From: Chthonomonadaceae bacterium
Lineage (GTDB): Bacteria > Armatimonadota > Fimbriimonadia > Fimbriimonadales > Fimbriimonadaceae
NCBI GenBank assembly: GCA_015709495.1
Contig: CP054189.1
Span: 2,790,001 to 2,854,000 of the forward strand
DNA length: 64,000 nucleotides
Direction of reading: 5' to 3'
Part shown: positions 16,715-25,529 of the stretch, in pieces
Numbering within the stretch: position 1 is the first letter of the stretch
How the letters are laid out: every line of letters begins with the position of its first letter
The notes under the pieces: model-generated
What the model saw: the letters and a program-made list of their open reading frames with translations, nothing else
Database searches by the model: none
What the model was told of the DNA's origin: nothing
Position numbers and translations under genes: made by a program

Positions 16715-17469
16715 TCATTTGGTGTGGGTAGCGGGTCGTAGCTTTCCGTGCAGCAGGTAGCTCATGGCGATGAGGTTTTGAGGGTTGCTGTAGCCTCGCG
16801 CTTTGTTTTTGGCTGCCTGCAGAACGCTGTGGAGGCCTTCCAGGAATCCGTTGGAGATTCGGGTTTCGAACCACCTCAAGATCTTGTCCGCCGCATTGAA
16901 GAAGGTGACGGCGACCTCGACGACGGCATGGATCTCTGAGGCGAGGGCCATGCCGATCCACTCGTAGAATGCGGTCTGCGCCTGGCATCTGGGGACTTTG
17001 AAGAGTTCCTGGAAAGCCAGTCTGAGGCCGTAGGCTTTTCCGGTGAGGGGAAAGGCGTTCTCTTCCAGAAGCTCTTGGAGGCTCAGCTTTTCTTTCTCTG
17101 AGAGGTTGGTTGGGTTCTTGAGCCAGAGCCAGCGGGTTCGTTTGAACTTCGTCGCCTTCTTGGTTTCGGCTTTTCTCGTTTCATCGACCGCCCTTGTCAG
17201 AAGGGCCACAAGGTGGTAGCGGCCCTTGCGTCACGCTTGCTTGGGGGAAGGCCTGCGCGATGCCGCCAAGGAAGGCCGGTCCCATGTCGCAGGTGAAGGC
17301 CTGCACCTTGGCGGGGTCCGCGCCTTTGGCCTTCAGGAACGCTTTGAACTCGAAAAGGGCAGAACCGCTTCTCCCCTGGCAGGCATACAGAACGCGCCGG
17401 GCATCCAAGTCCACGAAGACCGTGATGTAGTCGTGGCCGCGCAGAGTTTGGAGTTCAGTCGGGCTACGC
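16715..17469 (-). pseudogene. ISL3-family transposase remnant
   Basis: Read leftward from 17469, the frame gives LRGHDYITVFVDLDARRVLYACQGRSG (with the first catalytic Asp) and continues to about 17200. It then shifts frame and continues as YHLVALLTRAVDETRKAE to the conserved C-terminus RISNGFLEGLHSVLQAAKNKARGY (with the Glu). The N-terminal zinc-ribbon/HTH half is missing and a frameshift near 17200 splits the catalytic domain, so it is inactive. No inverted repeats could be paired. It marks the left edge of the accessory region. Confidence 0.85.
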
Positions 17470-17550
17470 CCTGCCTGTCCCCCAACCCTGCTGGGATATC
17501 ATCAGCGGAGGTCTACTCTTAAGATGTCTTCAACAATGGGGGCTGGCCAC

Positions 17551-17763
17551 CATCTGGTCCACGGCCATGGCCTCGCGAAGCACATTGACGTAACAATGCT
17601 CCTGCGGCAGGCCGTTGGTGAGGGCCTCCCACTCGTTGCCGCCGGTGCGGCTGCGGGTGACGCGGAGCTTGCCGTCCGGCGGGACGTGCTCCCCGATAGT
17701 CGGGGCAGGCGGCGTCGCTCTTGATGGGGACCACGGGGATCGTCTCGGGCTCGTGGGCGTGCT
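17551..17763 (-). pseudogene. Internal fragment of a BNR-repeat (sialidase-like) gene
   Basis: This stretch aligns along its length with 26427-26625 of the intact BNR gene (CATCTGGTCCACGGCCAT, GCCGTCCGGCGGGACGTG and CTCGTGGGCGTG are shared). Substitutions and a short insertion near 17697 break the frame. On the minus strand it joins a 26-residue frame ([18 protein letters not shown]) that is not part of the BNR gene. Non-functional. Confidence 0.8.
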
Positions 17764-17843
17764 AAGCCTCGCGGCCGGAGAGCGTCGTCGCCGGCCGGCC
17801 GAGCTTCATGTATCCCAGCCCCACGTCCAGCAGCGTCGCCATC

Positions 17844-17872
17844 TTGAAATGTAGATGCGCGTTTGCTAAACT
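17844..17872 (+). promoter_or_regulatory. Sigma-70-type promoter ahead of truncated methyltransferase
   Basis: TTGAAA (17844-17849), a 17-base spacer and TAAACT (17867-17872) make a near-consensus promoter. The ATG of the truncated cytosine methyltransferase lies 42 bases downstream. Confidence 0.6.
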
Positions 17873-17914
17873 GGGGTGGATGGGACGAACGCGTATCAAG
17901 GGTGAGGATCGTCT

Positions 17915-18013
17915 ATGAGTTCGATGACGTTCGCGGAGTTCTTTGCCGGAATCGGGTTGGTTCGACTTGGGCTTGAGAGGTCGGGCTGGAAATGCCTTTT
18001 CGCGAACGACTGT
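17915..18013 (+). pseudogene. N-terminal stub of a DNA cytosine-5 methyltransferase
   Basis: The first 33 codons from ATG 17915 read TFAEFFAGIGLVRLGLERSG followed by WKCLFANDC. This is the typical start of a C5-methyltransferase, with motif I (FAGIG..R.GLE) and the beginning of motif II (ANDC). Homology then ends abruptly and the frame stops at 18049. The catalytic PC motif and target-recognition region are missing. It keeps a good promoter but cannot be active. Confidence 0.8.
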
Positions 18014-18894
18014 CGCAGGCGACGTTGTCCCAAGCGCACGCGACTCTGAGACTTCTGTATTACAACCTTCGGGACATTCGCAACGCGCACCGTCACATCA
18101 CCTCGGCCGTCCGCGCTGCCGATGAGGATGGTTCGCCTCTTCTGCGAGGCCGATGCCGCTCGTCGTTCTCGGTCACGGCGTCGCTGCTGGGACAATTCGA
18201 GGAGGCACAACGGGCGGCGACGGAGGCGATGGAGCTCTTGCTGGTGGCAGGAGAGCCGGTGTCGGCTGCGCGGTCAGCGCTGTTTTACGGCTGGGTCGTC
18301 TTTGATCGGGGCGACGAAGTGGAGTCAGAGCCTTTCTTTCGCAGGGCCCTGGAGCTCGGTGAGTCGAGCGGCGACACCGAAACCATCGGTTCCTCGCTCT
18401 TGGGACTCGCCTGCTCGGTCGGGCATCGCTCCCACCCGGATGCCCAGCCGATTTTCGACCGAGCGTTGGAACAGATGCAGGAGCTTGGGAAGCCGGGGCA
18501 ACTCGGCCATTTCTACTTCTACCGAAGTCTCATCGACTACCGGCATGGGAGGTTCCAGGCGGCGATGGAAGGTTTCGCCGAGTCGGTGAAGGCGTTCACG
18601 GGGGCCCGCATCGCACTTGGCCAGACGCCGCTCACCATCGGGGGCACGATTTTGGCCGCCTTGGGCCGCTACGACGATGCGGCGCTCTGTTGGGGCCGAG
18701 CCGAGGCGCTGCGCGAGTCGCACGGCATGACGATGTTTCCGACCCAGCAGAGGGACTTCGACCGGGAGTTCCCCAAGGTTCAGAAAGCGCTCTCGGAGGA
18801 GGCTCTGAGGCGGTCGATGCGAGCCGCTCGCTCCGCTACGGACGAAGAAATCCGGGAGATGATTTGCCGGGCCGTTTGGGCCGTGAGGGCGTGA
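18014..18894 (+). pseudogene. TPR-repeat protein fragment (C-terminal part)
   Basis: After the methyltransferase stub, the third frame encodes about 290 residues of tetratricopeptide-type helices (LGQFEEAQRAATEAMELL, EVESEPFFRRALELGESSG, GRFQAAMEGFAESVKAF, GRYDDAALCWGRAEALRES). These resemble the C-terminal TPR part of large signal-transduction ATPases or adenylate-cyclase-like regulators. No start codon with a ribosome-binding site belongs to it, and the N-terminal effector and ATPase parts are absent. The frame is open and clean, so the truncation may be recent. Confidence 0.6.
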
Positions 18895-19074
18895 GCCCTT
18901 CCGGCGATGGCGCGGCAAGCGAATCGAGGCGGACCCGAGAGTTCTCAGCGGGAACGGCTTCTCCGGATGCCGCGCGGAAGCGAATTCGGGAATTGAGGCT
19001 GAGAGGCCAAAGACCACTTGGACTTCAAAGTGGCGTAATCGAAGTCGATCCCTGGTAGCCTTTGCCTGCGAGAC

Positions 19075-21897
19075 ATGGAAAGACTCAGTTGGAACGAGAT
19101 TCGAGCCCGCGCCGCGCAGTTCGCCAGGGAGTGGCAAGACGCCCACTACGAGAAGGGTCAAACTCAAACCTTCTACAATGAGTTCTTCCAGATCTTTGGA
19201 GTCACTCGCAAGCGAGTCGCCTCGTTTGAGGAGCCCGTCAAGAAGCTGGGAGACAAGCAAGGCTTCATCGACCTCATCTGGAAAGGAACGCTCATCGTCG
19301 AGCATAAGAGCGCGGGCCGTGATCTCTCCAAAGCCAAGGGCCAGGCGATGGACTACTTTCCGGGCCTCAGCGAGGCCGAACTTCCGCGCTACGTCTTGGT
19401 GTCCGACTTCCAGAACTTCGAGCTCTACGATTTAGAAACTGGCGAACAAGCCAAGTTCATCCTGCCCGATCTCCACAAGCACATCCAGAAGTTTGGATTC
19501 ATTCTCGGTCTTGAAAAGCGCTCGTTCGATGACCAGGACCCTGTCAATGTCAAAGCCTCCTACCTGATGGGGCAGCTTCACGACGCCCTGAAGAAGGTGG
19601 GATATAGCGGCCACGATCTCCGTGTTTTTCTCGTCCGTCTGCTCTTCTGCCTCTTTGCCGACGACACGGGAGTTTTTCACCAAAAGGGGCTTTTCGAGGA
19701 CTACCTCAGAAACAGAACTAGGGAGGACGGAAGCGATCTCGGACCCCAATTGACGCTGCTGTTTCAAGTACTCAATGAGGAGGAGTCAAAACGGCAATCA
19801 AGCCTCGATGAAGACCTTGCGGAATTTCCGTACATCAATGGTGACCTGTTCTCTGAGCACATTCGCATGCCTTCCTTCAATTCGGCCATGCGCAAACAAT
19901 TGCTAGACGCATGCGTCTTCAACTGGGAGAAGATCTCGCCGGCCATCTTCGGAGCCCTGTTCCAGTCGGTCATGGAGCCGGAGGATCGCCGACAGGCCGG
20001 CGCCCACTACACCAGTGAACAGAGCATCCGCAAAGTCATCGATCCGCTCTTCTTGGATGATCTGACAGCCGAACTTCAGTCCATCATCGACCGCAAGACC
20101 TCGGGCCGCACCAAAGCGCTCGAAGCCTTCCACCGCAAGCTCGGATCGCTGAAATTCCTGGACCCGGCTTGCGCGTCCGGCAACTTCCTCATCATCACCT
20201 ATCGCGAAATCCGTGAGTTGGAACTCATGGTGCTTCACGAACTTCAGGCTGAGGGAACGCTCAAGGGCATCTTAAAGGACCTTGTCCAAGTCAACGTCGA
20301 CCAATTCTACGGGATTGAGATCGATGAGTTCGCCGCAAAGATTGCCGAAACAGCGCTTTGGATGATGGACCACATCATGAACGTGCGCACGACCCTTGAA
20401 TTTGAGGAGGTCTACGTCCGCATTCCCCTCAAGAAGTCGCCGCACATTGTGGTCGCCGATGCCTTGGAGAAGTCTTGGGAAAGCGTTATTTCCCCGGCAG
20501 AATGCGACTACATCATCGGCAATCCTCCCTTCGGCGGAGCCAAATATCAAACTGAGCTTCAGCGCAAGCAGGTGAAAGGAATCGCGGCGCTCGGCGGCAG
20601 CGGCGGCACCCTGGATTTTGTGACCGCTTGGTTCATCAAGGCGGGCAACTTCGCCAATCGTCCGGGATCGAAGACAAAGATCGGCTTCGTGGCGACGAAC
20701 AGCATCACGCAGGGCGAGCAGGTGGCGCAACTCTGGCCCATCCTTTTTGATTGGTGCGGTCTCGAAATCGCCTACGCGCATCGCACCTTTCAATGGAACA
20801 GCGATGCCAAGGGCAAGGCGCACGTGCACGTCGTCATCATCGGCCTCGTGCGCCGCGACATGGAGCCGGAAACCAAAAGGCTCTTCAGCTACCCCGACAT
20901 CCACGGAGACCCCATTGAAACGGAGCATGACAAGCTGTCTCCGTATTTGATGGATGCTTCCCGGCTTGCCAATCCCCACATGGTTGTCCGCGAGGTCGGC
21001 AAGCCCTTGAACGGCGCGCCGCCCATCGTCATTGGCTCAAAACCCATCGATGGCGGGCACTACATTTTCGAGCCCGAAGCGGCGCGGGCGTTCATCGCTT
21101 CAGAACCCGGAGCCGAGCGATTCATGCACCCCTATATCGGTTCCCAAGAGCTAATCAACGGGAAAGTCCGGTACATTCTCGCCCTGCAAGAGGCCTCACC
21201 GTCCGAGCTTCGCGCGATGCCGGCCGTGCTCGCGAGGGTCGAGAAAGTCCGGCAGTCCCGGCTAAAGAGCGATAGCGCCCCGACGCGAGAGCTCGCGGGT
21301 ACGCCTACCCTCTACCACGTCAATGTCCTACCGAACCGCCCCTTCCTCGCCATCCCAAAGGTGAGTTCCGAGCGTAGGGATTACGCGCCCATCGCCTACC
21401 TCGCGCCTCCAACCGTTCCGAGCGATTTGGTATTCGTCCTGCTCGACGCCGACCTCTGGCACTTCGGAATTCTCACCTCCCGGATGCACATGGCCTGGCT
21501 GCGCAACATTGGTGGCAAGTTAAAGAGCGACTATCGCTACTCCATCGGCATCGTTTACAACAACTTCCCTTGGCCTGTCGACGATGAGCCGAGAAAGCAG
21601 CGCATCCGAGAGCTCGCGCAAGCCGTCCTCGACGCCAGAGCCGCGCATCCCGGCGCGACTCTCGCCGATCTTTACGACCCGTTGACCATGCCGCCCGACC
21701 TCCGCAAAGCCCACCAAACGCTCGACCGCGCCGTTGACGCTCTTTACTCCTCCGACCCATTTCCCTCAGACCTCGACCGCGTGGAGTTCCTTCTGGCCCG
21801 CTACGAAGACCTCATCACTCCCATGGCCGCCGCGATGCGCCCGGATCAGCCCCGCCGCAAGCGCCGCGCCAAACCCCGGCCCTTCGTTCATGGATAA
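19075..21897 (+). CDS. MmeI-type (type IIG/IIL) restriction endonuclease-methyltransferase
   Basis: 940 residues, close to MmeI (919). The N-terminal nuclease shows the MmeI active site D66-X9-E76-X-K78 (FIDLIWKG... IVEHK). A helical spacer follows (about 165-320) and then the N6-adenine methyltransferase with motif I DPACASGNF (from residue 363) and motif IV NPPFGG (483). A target-recognition region and C-terminal helices (about 680-940) follow. Such single-chain enzymes bind an asymmetric site, methylate one adenine and cut about 20 bases away. All key motifs are intact. No separate methylase or specificity gene is needed. It lies between decayed fragments, which fits a defence island. Confidence 0.9.
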   Translation: MERLSWNEIRARAAQFAREWQDAHYEKGQTQTFYNEFFQIFGVTRKRVASFEEPVKKLGDKQGFIDLIWKGTLIVEHKSAGRDLSKAKGQAMDYFPGLSEAELPRYVLVSDFQNFELYDLETGEQAKFILPDLHKHIQKFGFILGLEKRSFDDQDPVNVKASYLMGQLHDALKKVGYSGHDLRVFLVRLLFCLFADDTGVFHQKGLFEDYLRNRTREDGSDLGPQLTLLFQVLNEEESKRQSSLDEDLAEFPYINGDLFSEHIRMPSFNSAMRKQLLDACVFNWEKISPAIFGALFQSVMEPEDRRQAGAHYTSEQSIRKVIDPLFLDDLTAELQSIIDRKTSGRTKALEAFHRKLGSLKFLDPACASGNFLIITYREIRELELMVLHELQAEGTLKGILKDLVQVNVDQFYGIEIDEFAAKIAETALWMMDHIMNVRTTLEFEEVYVRIPLKKSPHIVVADALEKSWESVISPAECDYIIGNPPFGGAKYQTELQRKQVKGIAALGGSGGTLDFVTAWFIKAGNFANRPGSKTKIGFVATNSITQGEQVAQLWPILFDWCGLEIAYAHRTFQWNSDAKGKAHVHVVIIGLVRRDMEPETKRLFSYPDIHGDPIETEHDKLSPYLMDASRLANPHMVVREVGKPLNGAPPIVIGSKPIDGGHYIFEPEAARAFIASEPGAERFMHPYIGSQELINGKVRYILALQEASPSELRAMPAVLARVEKVRQSRLKSDSAPTRELAGTPTLYHVNVLPNRPFLAIPKVSSERRDYAPIAYLAPPTVPSDLVFVLLDADLWHFGILTSRMHMAWLRNIGGKLKSDYRYSIGIVYNNFPWPVDDEPRKQRIRELAQAVLDARAAHPGATLADLYDPLTMPPDLRKAHQTLDRAVDALYSSDPFPSDLDRVEFLLARYEDLITPMAAAMRPDQPRRKRRAKPRPFVHG

Positions 21898-21937
21898 CCC
21901 CTCATGCGATCCGTTTCAAGCTTGATGCGCGTCATTT

Positions 21938-22068
21938 GATGCTTCATCTGCCTCAGATCAGACTTCATCTGGGGCGTTTGATGCATGATCCGTGTCATTC
22001 GATGCTGCAACTGCTCGATTCGATGCTTCATCTGCTTCAGATCAAGCGTCATCTGGGCCGTTTCAAGC
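21938..22068. repeat. Imperfect short repeats (coiled-coil-coding on the minus strand)
   Basis: GATGCTTCATCTGC(C/T)TCAG recurs at about 21938 and 22021, followed in both by GATCA, CATCTGGG and CCGTTT-type blocks. Shorter copies lie between. On the minus strand the stretch is open (within 22175-21888) and reads as heptad-like helices (LKQMKHRIEQLQHRM, LRQMKHQMTRIKLET). This could be a small coiled-coil protein, but no start site is convincing. Confidence 0.5.
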
Positions 22069-22092
22069 ACCGAGTGGCGTTCGATGCCCCGT

Positions 22093-22122
22093 TTGAAGGA
22101 TTTTCCGCGGGCTGTGTTAAAC
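22093..22122 (+). promoter_or_regulatory. Putative promoter for the small gene at 22179
   Basis: TTGAAG (22093-22098), an 18-base spacer and TTAAAC (22117-22122). The small gene starts 57 bases further on. Confidence 0.45.
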
Positions 22123-22178
22123 TGAGAGTCACCCTGCCCCGGATCAGGGGGCGCGGGACACGAGGGAGACGACAACCC

Positions 22179-22457
22179 ATGCCCAAATATCCGACCCGGC
22201 GAGCCGACCAGGACGCCCTACGGCACCGTGCGAGTACTCTCGTGGGCCAGCAGACGAAGGCCCAGAGCGAACGGCAGGAGACGACGACCGATACGAAGAT
22301 CACGCTGATCGGCTTGGCGAGCAGGGTGGAGTACGACTTCTTGGGCGCAGGCGAAATCCGGCGCCACGCACTGAGGGAAACCAAGTTGGGACGGGTCCTG
22401 GCCCCGAACTCAACCGGTGACGCCCCGCCGAGCAACATGGTGACGGTGGTATTGTGA
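22179..22457 (+). CDS. Small basic hypothetical protein
   Basis: 92 residues starting at an ATG that has GAGGGAG about 9 bases upstream and a plausible promoter at 22093-22122. It is rich in Arg, Thr and Gln at the N-terminus (MPKYPTRRADQDALRHRAST), with one more hydrophobic stretch (ITLIGLASRVEYDFLGAGEI) and no membrane segment. No family is recognised. It lies directly downstream of the MmeI-type enzyme in the accessory island and might be an accessory or regulator, but nothing in the sequence proves this. Confidence 0.5.
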   Translation: MPKYPTRRADQDALRHRASTLVGQQTKAQSERQETTTDTKITLIGLASRVEYDFLGAGEIRRHALRETKLGRVLAPNSTGDAPPSNMVTVVL

Positions 22458-22496
22458 GGGGGGTATTTGCTCAATCGGCTGTGGAGTGATTGACCT

Positions 22497-22820
22497 GTGG
22501 CAAACGAGCATGACGTTGAGATAAGGCGCATCGTTGAGGGGGGGCGGAATATCCGGACCATCGCCATCTGCACGGTGGTCGCTATTGGCTTGGTCTGCGT
22601 AGCGGTGGCCGCGATCTCGATGACTCAGCCACCGTGGCTGGCGTTTCTCCTCGCACTTATCGGTCCGTTTGGCATTCTGACCGCGCTTGTTCGGCTCATC
22701 CTTAGGTTCATGAAGAAGAAGGGCGACCATGCCGCCAACCTGGAAAAGCAGTTGGACCCTGGACGCTCCTCGAGCGTTCTTCAAAATCCGGCAATTGAAC
22801 CCAAACGAGACGAAGTTTGA
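22497..22820 (+). CDS. Small membrane protein of unknown function
   Basis: 107 residues from a GTG. Two hydrophobic helices (about 20-40 and 46-68: IAICTVVAIGLVCVAVAAI; WLAFLLALIGPFGILTALVRLIL) are joined by a short loop and followed by a basic KKKGD segment and a soluble tail. Base composition is less GC-rich than the housekeeping genes nearby. No family is recognised. It lies 39 bases after the small gene at 22179 and 59 bases before another membrane protein. Confidence 0.5.
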   Translation: MANEHDVEIRRIVEGGRNIRTIAICTVVAIGLVCVAVAAISMTQPPWLAFLLALIGPFGILTALVRLILRFMKKKGDHAANLEKQLDPGRSSSVLQNPAIEPKRDEV

Positions 22821-22879
22821 ACTTACCGTGGTCCCATGCGGTTTGACAGAATTGTGGCAATAATTCACAGGAGATGAAA

Positions 22880-23377
22880 ATGGCCTGGCTGATAGTCGGC
22901 ACTATACTGGTGAGCGGCGCGTTGACTTACACCGTCTGGGTGAAGGTGCGAGTCATGTGTCTGCGCCAGGACATCTACGATGCCAGAGATTGGCTCTTTG
23001 ACCTCGCGACCAAGGAAGGCGCGCTTCAGGATCCCGGATACGTTGACTTCCGAGAGCGGTTGAACGTGCTGGCCCGAACGGCTCACGTGATCTCGTTCCC
23101 TTTGATGGCTTATGCCTTGGAGCATGTCAACCGAACAAAGGTGAAGCTGCCTAAGGCTGAAAACCAACGAATCCAGGACGAGATCGACAAAACTACCGAA
23201 GATCTCGGACGGCGAATCCAGCGGTACCTCTACTGGGAGACGGCTGCTGGCTGGGTCCTCATGCTTGCTTATGGGTTTGCCCAGCTAAAGGAATATGCTG
23301 AGAATCAGTCAACGCGCGGAGCGGTCGCGTGGGTGAAATCGGACATGCCATCGACGTTGCTCCCAGCCCGCGGCTAA
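22880..23377 (+). CDS. Hypothetical membrane protein
   Basis: 165 residues. The start is the ATG at 22880 because AGGAG (22869-22873) is 6 bases before it; the ATG at 22874 touches the ribosome-binding site. There is an N-terminal membrane helix (MAWLIVGTILVSGALTYTVW), a soluble helical middle (about 25-115) and a second hydrophobic stretch near residue 135. No family is recognised. The gene ends 7 bases before a fragment of the BNR gene's 3' end, so its own 3' end may have been altered at a recombination junction. Confidence 0.55.
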   Translation: MAWLIVGTILVSGALTYTVWVKVRVMCLRQDIYDARDWLFDLATKEGALQDPGYVDFRERLNVLARTAHVISFPLMAYALEHVNRTKVKLPKAENQRIQDEIDKTTEDLGRRIQRYLYWETAAGWVLMLAYGFAQLKEYAENQSTRGAVAWVKSDMPSTLLPARG

Positions 23378-23384
23378 CTCGCCT

Positions 23385-23437
23385 CTATCTCAACGTCTGC
23401 ACTTCCACGCTCAGGACGCCGGGGAAGTGCTCGTTAA
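23385..23437 (-). pseudogene. 3'-terminal fragment of a BNR-repeat gene (shortest copy)
   Basis: 53 bases that read, on the minus strand, the last codons of the BNR gene family ([17 protein letters not shown] and a TAG stop). The core CAACGTCTGCACTTCCACGC is identical to the intact gene at 26298 and to the copy at 25596. Nothing of the gene remains upstream. Confidence 0.75.
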
Positions 23438-23625
23438 TAGTCAGGACAGGCGTTGGGGGACGCGGCGGATGGACGAGGGCGAGGCTGAAGGCGCTCTTGT
23501 GGCCGCATCCGAAAGAGATTCTCAAGCTCCAGCCGCCGCCGAGGCTGCGAGGGGAAGGGGCGACGATTCCCTTTCTCCCGCCGCGCTCAAGGGACTACAA
23601 TGACAGTTGTTCGCTGGGGTCGGCC

Positions 23626-24369
23626 GTGTACCGCTATCTCGTTGAGTTCCTCGTCGAAATCGAATCGCGTAAGAGCGCCCTCACTCTGCGCCTTGCGGGC
23701 TTCACTTTGATCGTGCTGATCTCCGCCTTGATGTTCGCGGTGACAAACAACAGCATGTGGATTATTGTCGTGATTCCGGCAAGCGCGTTGTTTTCCAAGT
23801 TTGCGACGCTACACGATTCGAGACATCGGGCGGTGCCGAAGTTCTCTTTCATGGACGCCGAATCGCTGGTCCTGAGAAAGTGGCTGCAAGAGTTGTCCGA
23901 CCTTCGGCGCAGGAAGCAGCTTGAGAAGCGTTCCCATCCGCCTCTCATCGAAGAACTCGAAGCGTGCGCAAGGCTCCGGTTCGATATTCTCGCCGCCTTG
24001 CGGTCGTCTCAATGGCGGAAACTCGCGACTCGGGGTCTTTGGAGCGAGGTTCGGGAGCAATGCGGCCAGGCCGCCAATTCCCTACTGCTCGATGCCTTGT
24101 GGGCGGCTAGGCCCTTGATCCGCCCTCTGGGCGCCCGGATCGACACGTTCGAACGAAGGTGCGCCGATCCAGCTTACACCGAGGCGCCTTATCGCGCGAT
24201 CGGTGTGGCCAGGTCCCGGCTCGCCGAATTGCTGGCAGAGGTTTCGGACGAGCCGTTTTCCGATCCTGCCGTCCTCGACAGCGTCCAGCGCGCCAAGAAC
24301 GAGATTCTATCGCTCAAGCAGGCGGAGGCAGAACTGCACGAAGCGATCGGGGACTGGAAGTACGATTAG
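23626..24369 (+). CDS. Hypothetical membrane protein with helical C-terminal domain
   Basis: 247 residues from GTG 23626. A TACAAT box 24 bases before it (23596-23601) supports this start over longer in-frame readings that cross a gene remnant. Two membrane helices lie near residues 22-60 (AGFTLIVLISALMFAV; MWIIVVIPASALFSKF), followed by about 180 residues of charged helices, perhaps a cytoplasmic coiled coil. No family is recognised. It converges on the Fic gene with a 4-base overlap of 3' ends, and both lie between two fragments of the BNR gene. Confidence 0.55.
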   Translation: MYRYLVEFLVEIESRKSALTLRLAGFTLIVLISALMFAVTNNSMWIIVVIPASALFSKFATLHDSRHRAVPKFSFMDAESLVLRKWLQELSDLRRRKQLEKRSHPPLIEELEACARLRFDILAALRSSQWRKLATRGLWSEVREQCGQAANSLLLDALWAARPLIRPLGARIDTFERRCADPAYTEAPYRAIGVARSRLAELLAEVSDEPFSDPAVLDSVQRAKNEILSLKQAEAELHEAIGDWKYD

Positions 24370-25484
24370 CGGGAATTCGGATGCGGCGTTTTCAGTTGGG
24401 GGACGTTCAACCAATACCGAGTTCCTTTGCCCGTGCCTGACCGCATTAGCGCGCCCCAGGCGACGAGTTCGGAGAGGTCACGTCCTGCCGTTGCGGGCGA
24501 TGCCCCGGTGATCGTCTGGTAGTTCCCGGAAGAGAGGCCGCCTTGGAACCCCTCCGGCCCTTCGCGGAAGAGACGCAGCAGCGCTCGCTCCTGCCGAGCG
24601 TTGATCCTTCCTCGTAGTCCGTCGAGCATGCGCGTCTTGGCGATCACGAAGTCGACCCACGAGAGCGTCCGGAGCTGAGCGTTGAGCGCGAGGTCCGAGA
24701 ACCACTCGAGCCAATCCGTGACTTCGAGCCTGCGGCTGGCGCGCTCGAGCGCCTCGTAGTATCTCTTCTGTCGGCTCTCGATTTCGGTCGAGAGCATCAC
24801 CAGACTCGACTGACCCAGCCCCTCAGCCAGAGCGACCTCTGCAATCGCTCGACCTATGCGCCCGTTGCCATCTTCGAAAGGGTGGATGCTCTCGAAGTAC
24901 AGGTGGGCGATTCCCGAACGCGCCAAGGGAGCAAGGTCGCCGCGGCTGTCGTTGAACCACAAAACGAAGCGGTCCATTTCCTCCCGCACGCGCTCCGAAG
25001 GCGGCGCCTCAAAGTGAACGAGCTCCTTTCCCCAAGGGCCCGACACGATCCTCATCGGTTCTGGATGGGTTCGGTAGGCACCAACGGCGGCGAGGTCGCT
25101 CCGGTCGGCCACGAGCATCTCATGCCAATCCCAAAGCGTCTGATGGCTCAGTTCATCGGTCCCTCTGCGAAGCAGGTTCACCATCAGCCTGGCGACGCCC
25201 TGTTCGCGCGGTCCGGCCCGACGATCGACTTGCAGACCTAGCTCGCGAAGGATGGAGGATCGAACGCTTTGCCGGTCGAGCACCTCTCCCTCGATGGCGG
25301 AGGTCGTTAGGGCTTCGCTGGTGGCGGTCTCGGCGACAAGTTCCGTCTCGTCGTCCGGCGTCAGGTGCTTGAGCGCACCGATGACGATGCCACCGTGCCG
25401 GAGGAAACTCGTCTCGGCCTCTTCGATGCGCTTGGCGTCAAAGCGAAACCTCGGCCATTCGGGGTGTTGCCAGTTCCAACTCAT
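24366..25484 (-). CDS. Fic-domain protein (AMPylase family) with autoinhibitory motif
   Basis: 372 residues. An N-terminal DUF4172-type part contains the inhibitory motif TSAIEG (61-66; [S/T]xxxE[G/N]) that blocks the active site in class II Fic proteins. The Fic core carries the complete catalytic motif HPFEDGNGR (201-209). The C-terminal 90 residues look like a winged helix (GNYQTITGASPATAGRDLSELVAWGALM). Fic enzymes transfer AMP, or other nucleotide moieties, to protein hydroxyls. Both catalytic and inhibitory motifs are intact. Two copies of a palindrome lie immediately before the start codon, and the winged helix may bind them to autoregulate. Confidence 0.9.
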   Translation of the reverse strand: MSWNWQHPEWPRFRFDAKRIEEAETSFLRHGGIVIGALKHLTPDDETELVAETATSEALTTSAIEGEVLDRQSVRSSILRELGLQVDRRAGPREQGVARLMVNLLRRGTDELSHQTLWDWHEMLVADRSDLAAVGAYRTHPEPMRIVSGPWGKELVHFEAPPSERVREEMDRFVLWFNDSRGDLAPLARSGIAHLYFESIHPFEDGNGRIGRAIAEVALAEGLGQSSLVMLSTEIESRQKRYYEALERASRRLEVTDWLEWFSDLALNAQLRTLSWVDFVIAKTRMLDGLRGRINARQERALLRLFREGPEGFQGGLSSGNYQTITGASPATAGRDLSELVAWGALMRSGTGKGTRYWLNVPQLKTPHPNSR

Positions 25485-25511
25485 GAGCGATATACTCGGT
25501 CGTTATCGCTC
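25485..25511. promoter_or_regulatory. Operator palindrome 1 upstream of fic
   Basis: GAGCGATA-N11-TATCGCTC, a perfect 8-bp inverted repeat that begins at the base next to the fic start codon (ATG at 25484-25482 on the minus strand). The same arm sequences and the same 11-base spacing occur in palindrome 2. Confidence 0.75.
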
Positions 25512-25529
25512 ATGATACCAGCATTTGGT

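Noticed and set aside
15297-16988. 563-codon minus-strand frame across the TIGR00300 gene
   Set aside because: It runs over the 3' end of infB, a complete gene and a transposase remnant; no motif, codon-phase shadow only.
24366-25484. Separate antitoxin gene for the Fic protein
   Set aside because: The inhibitory motif TSAIEG is inside the Fic protein itself, and no small antitoxin gene lies next to it.
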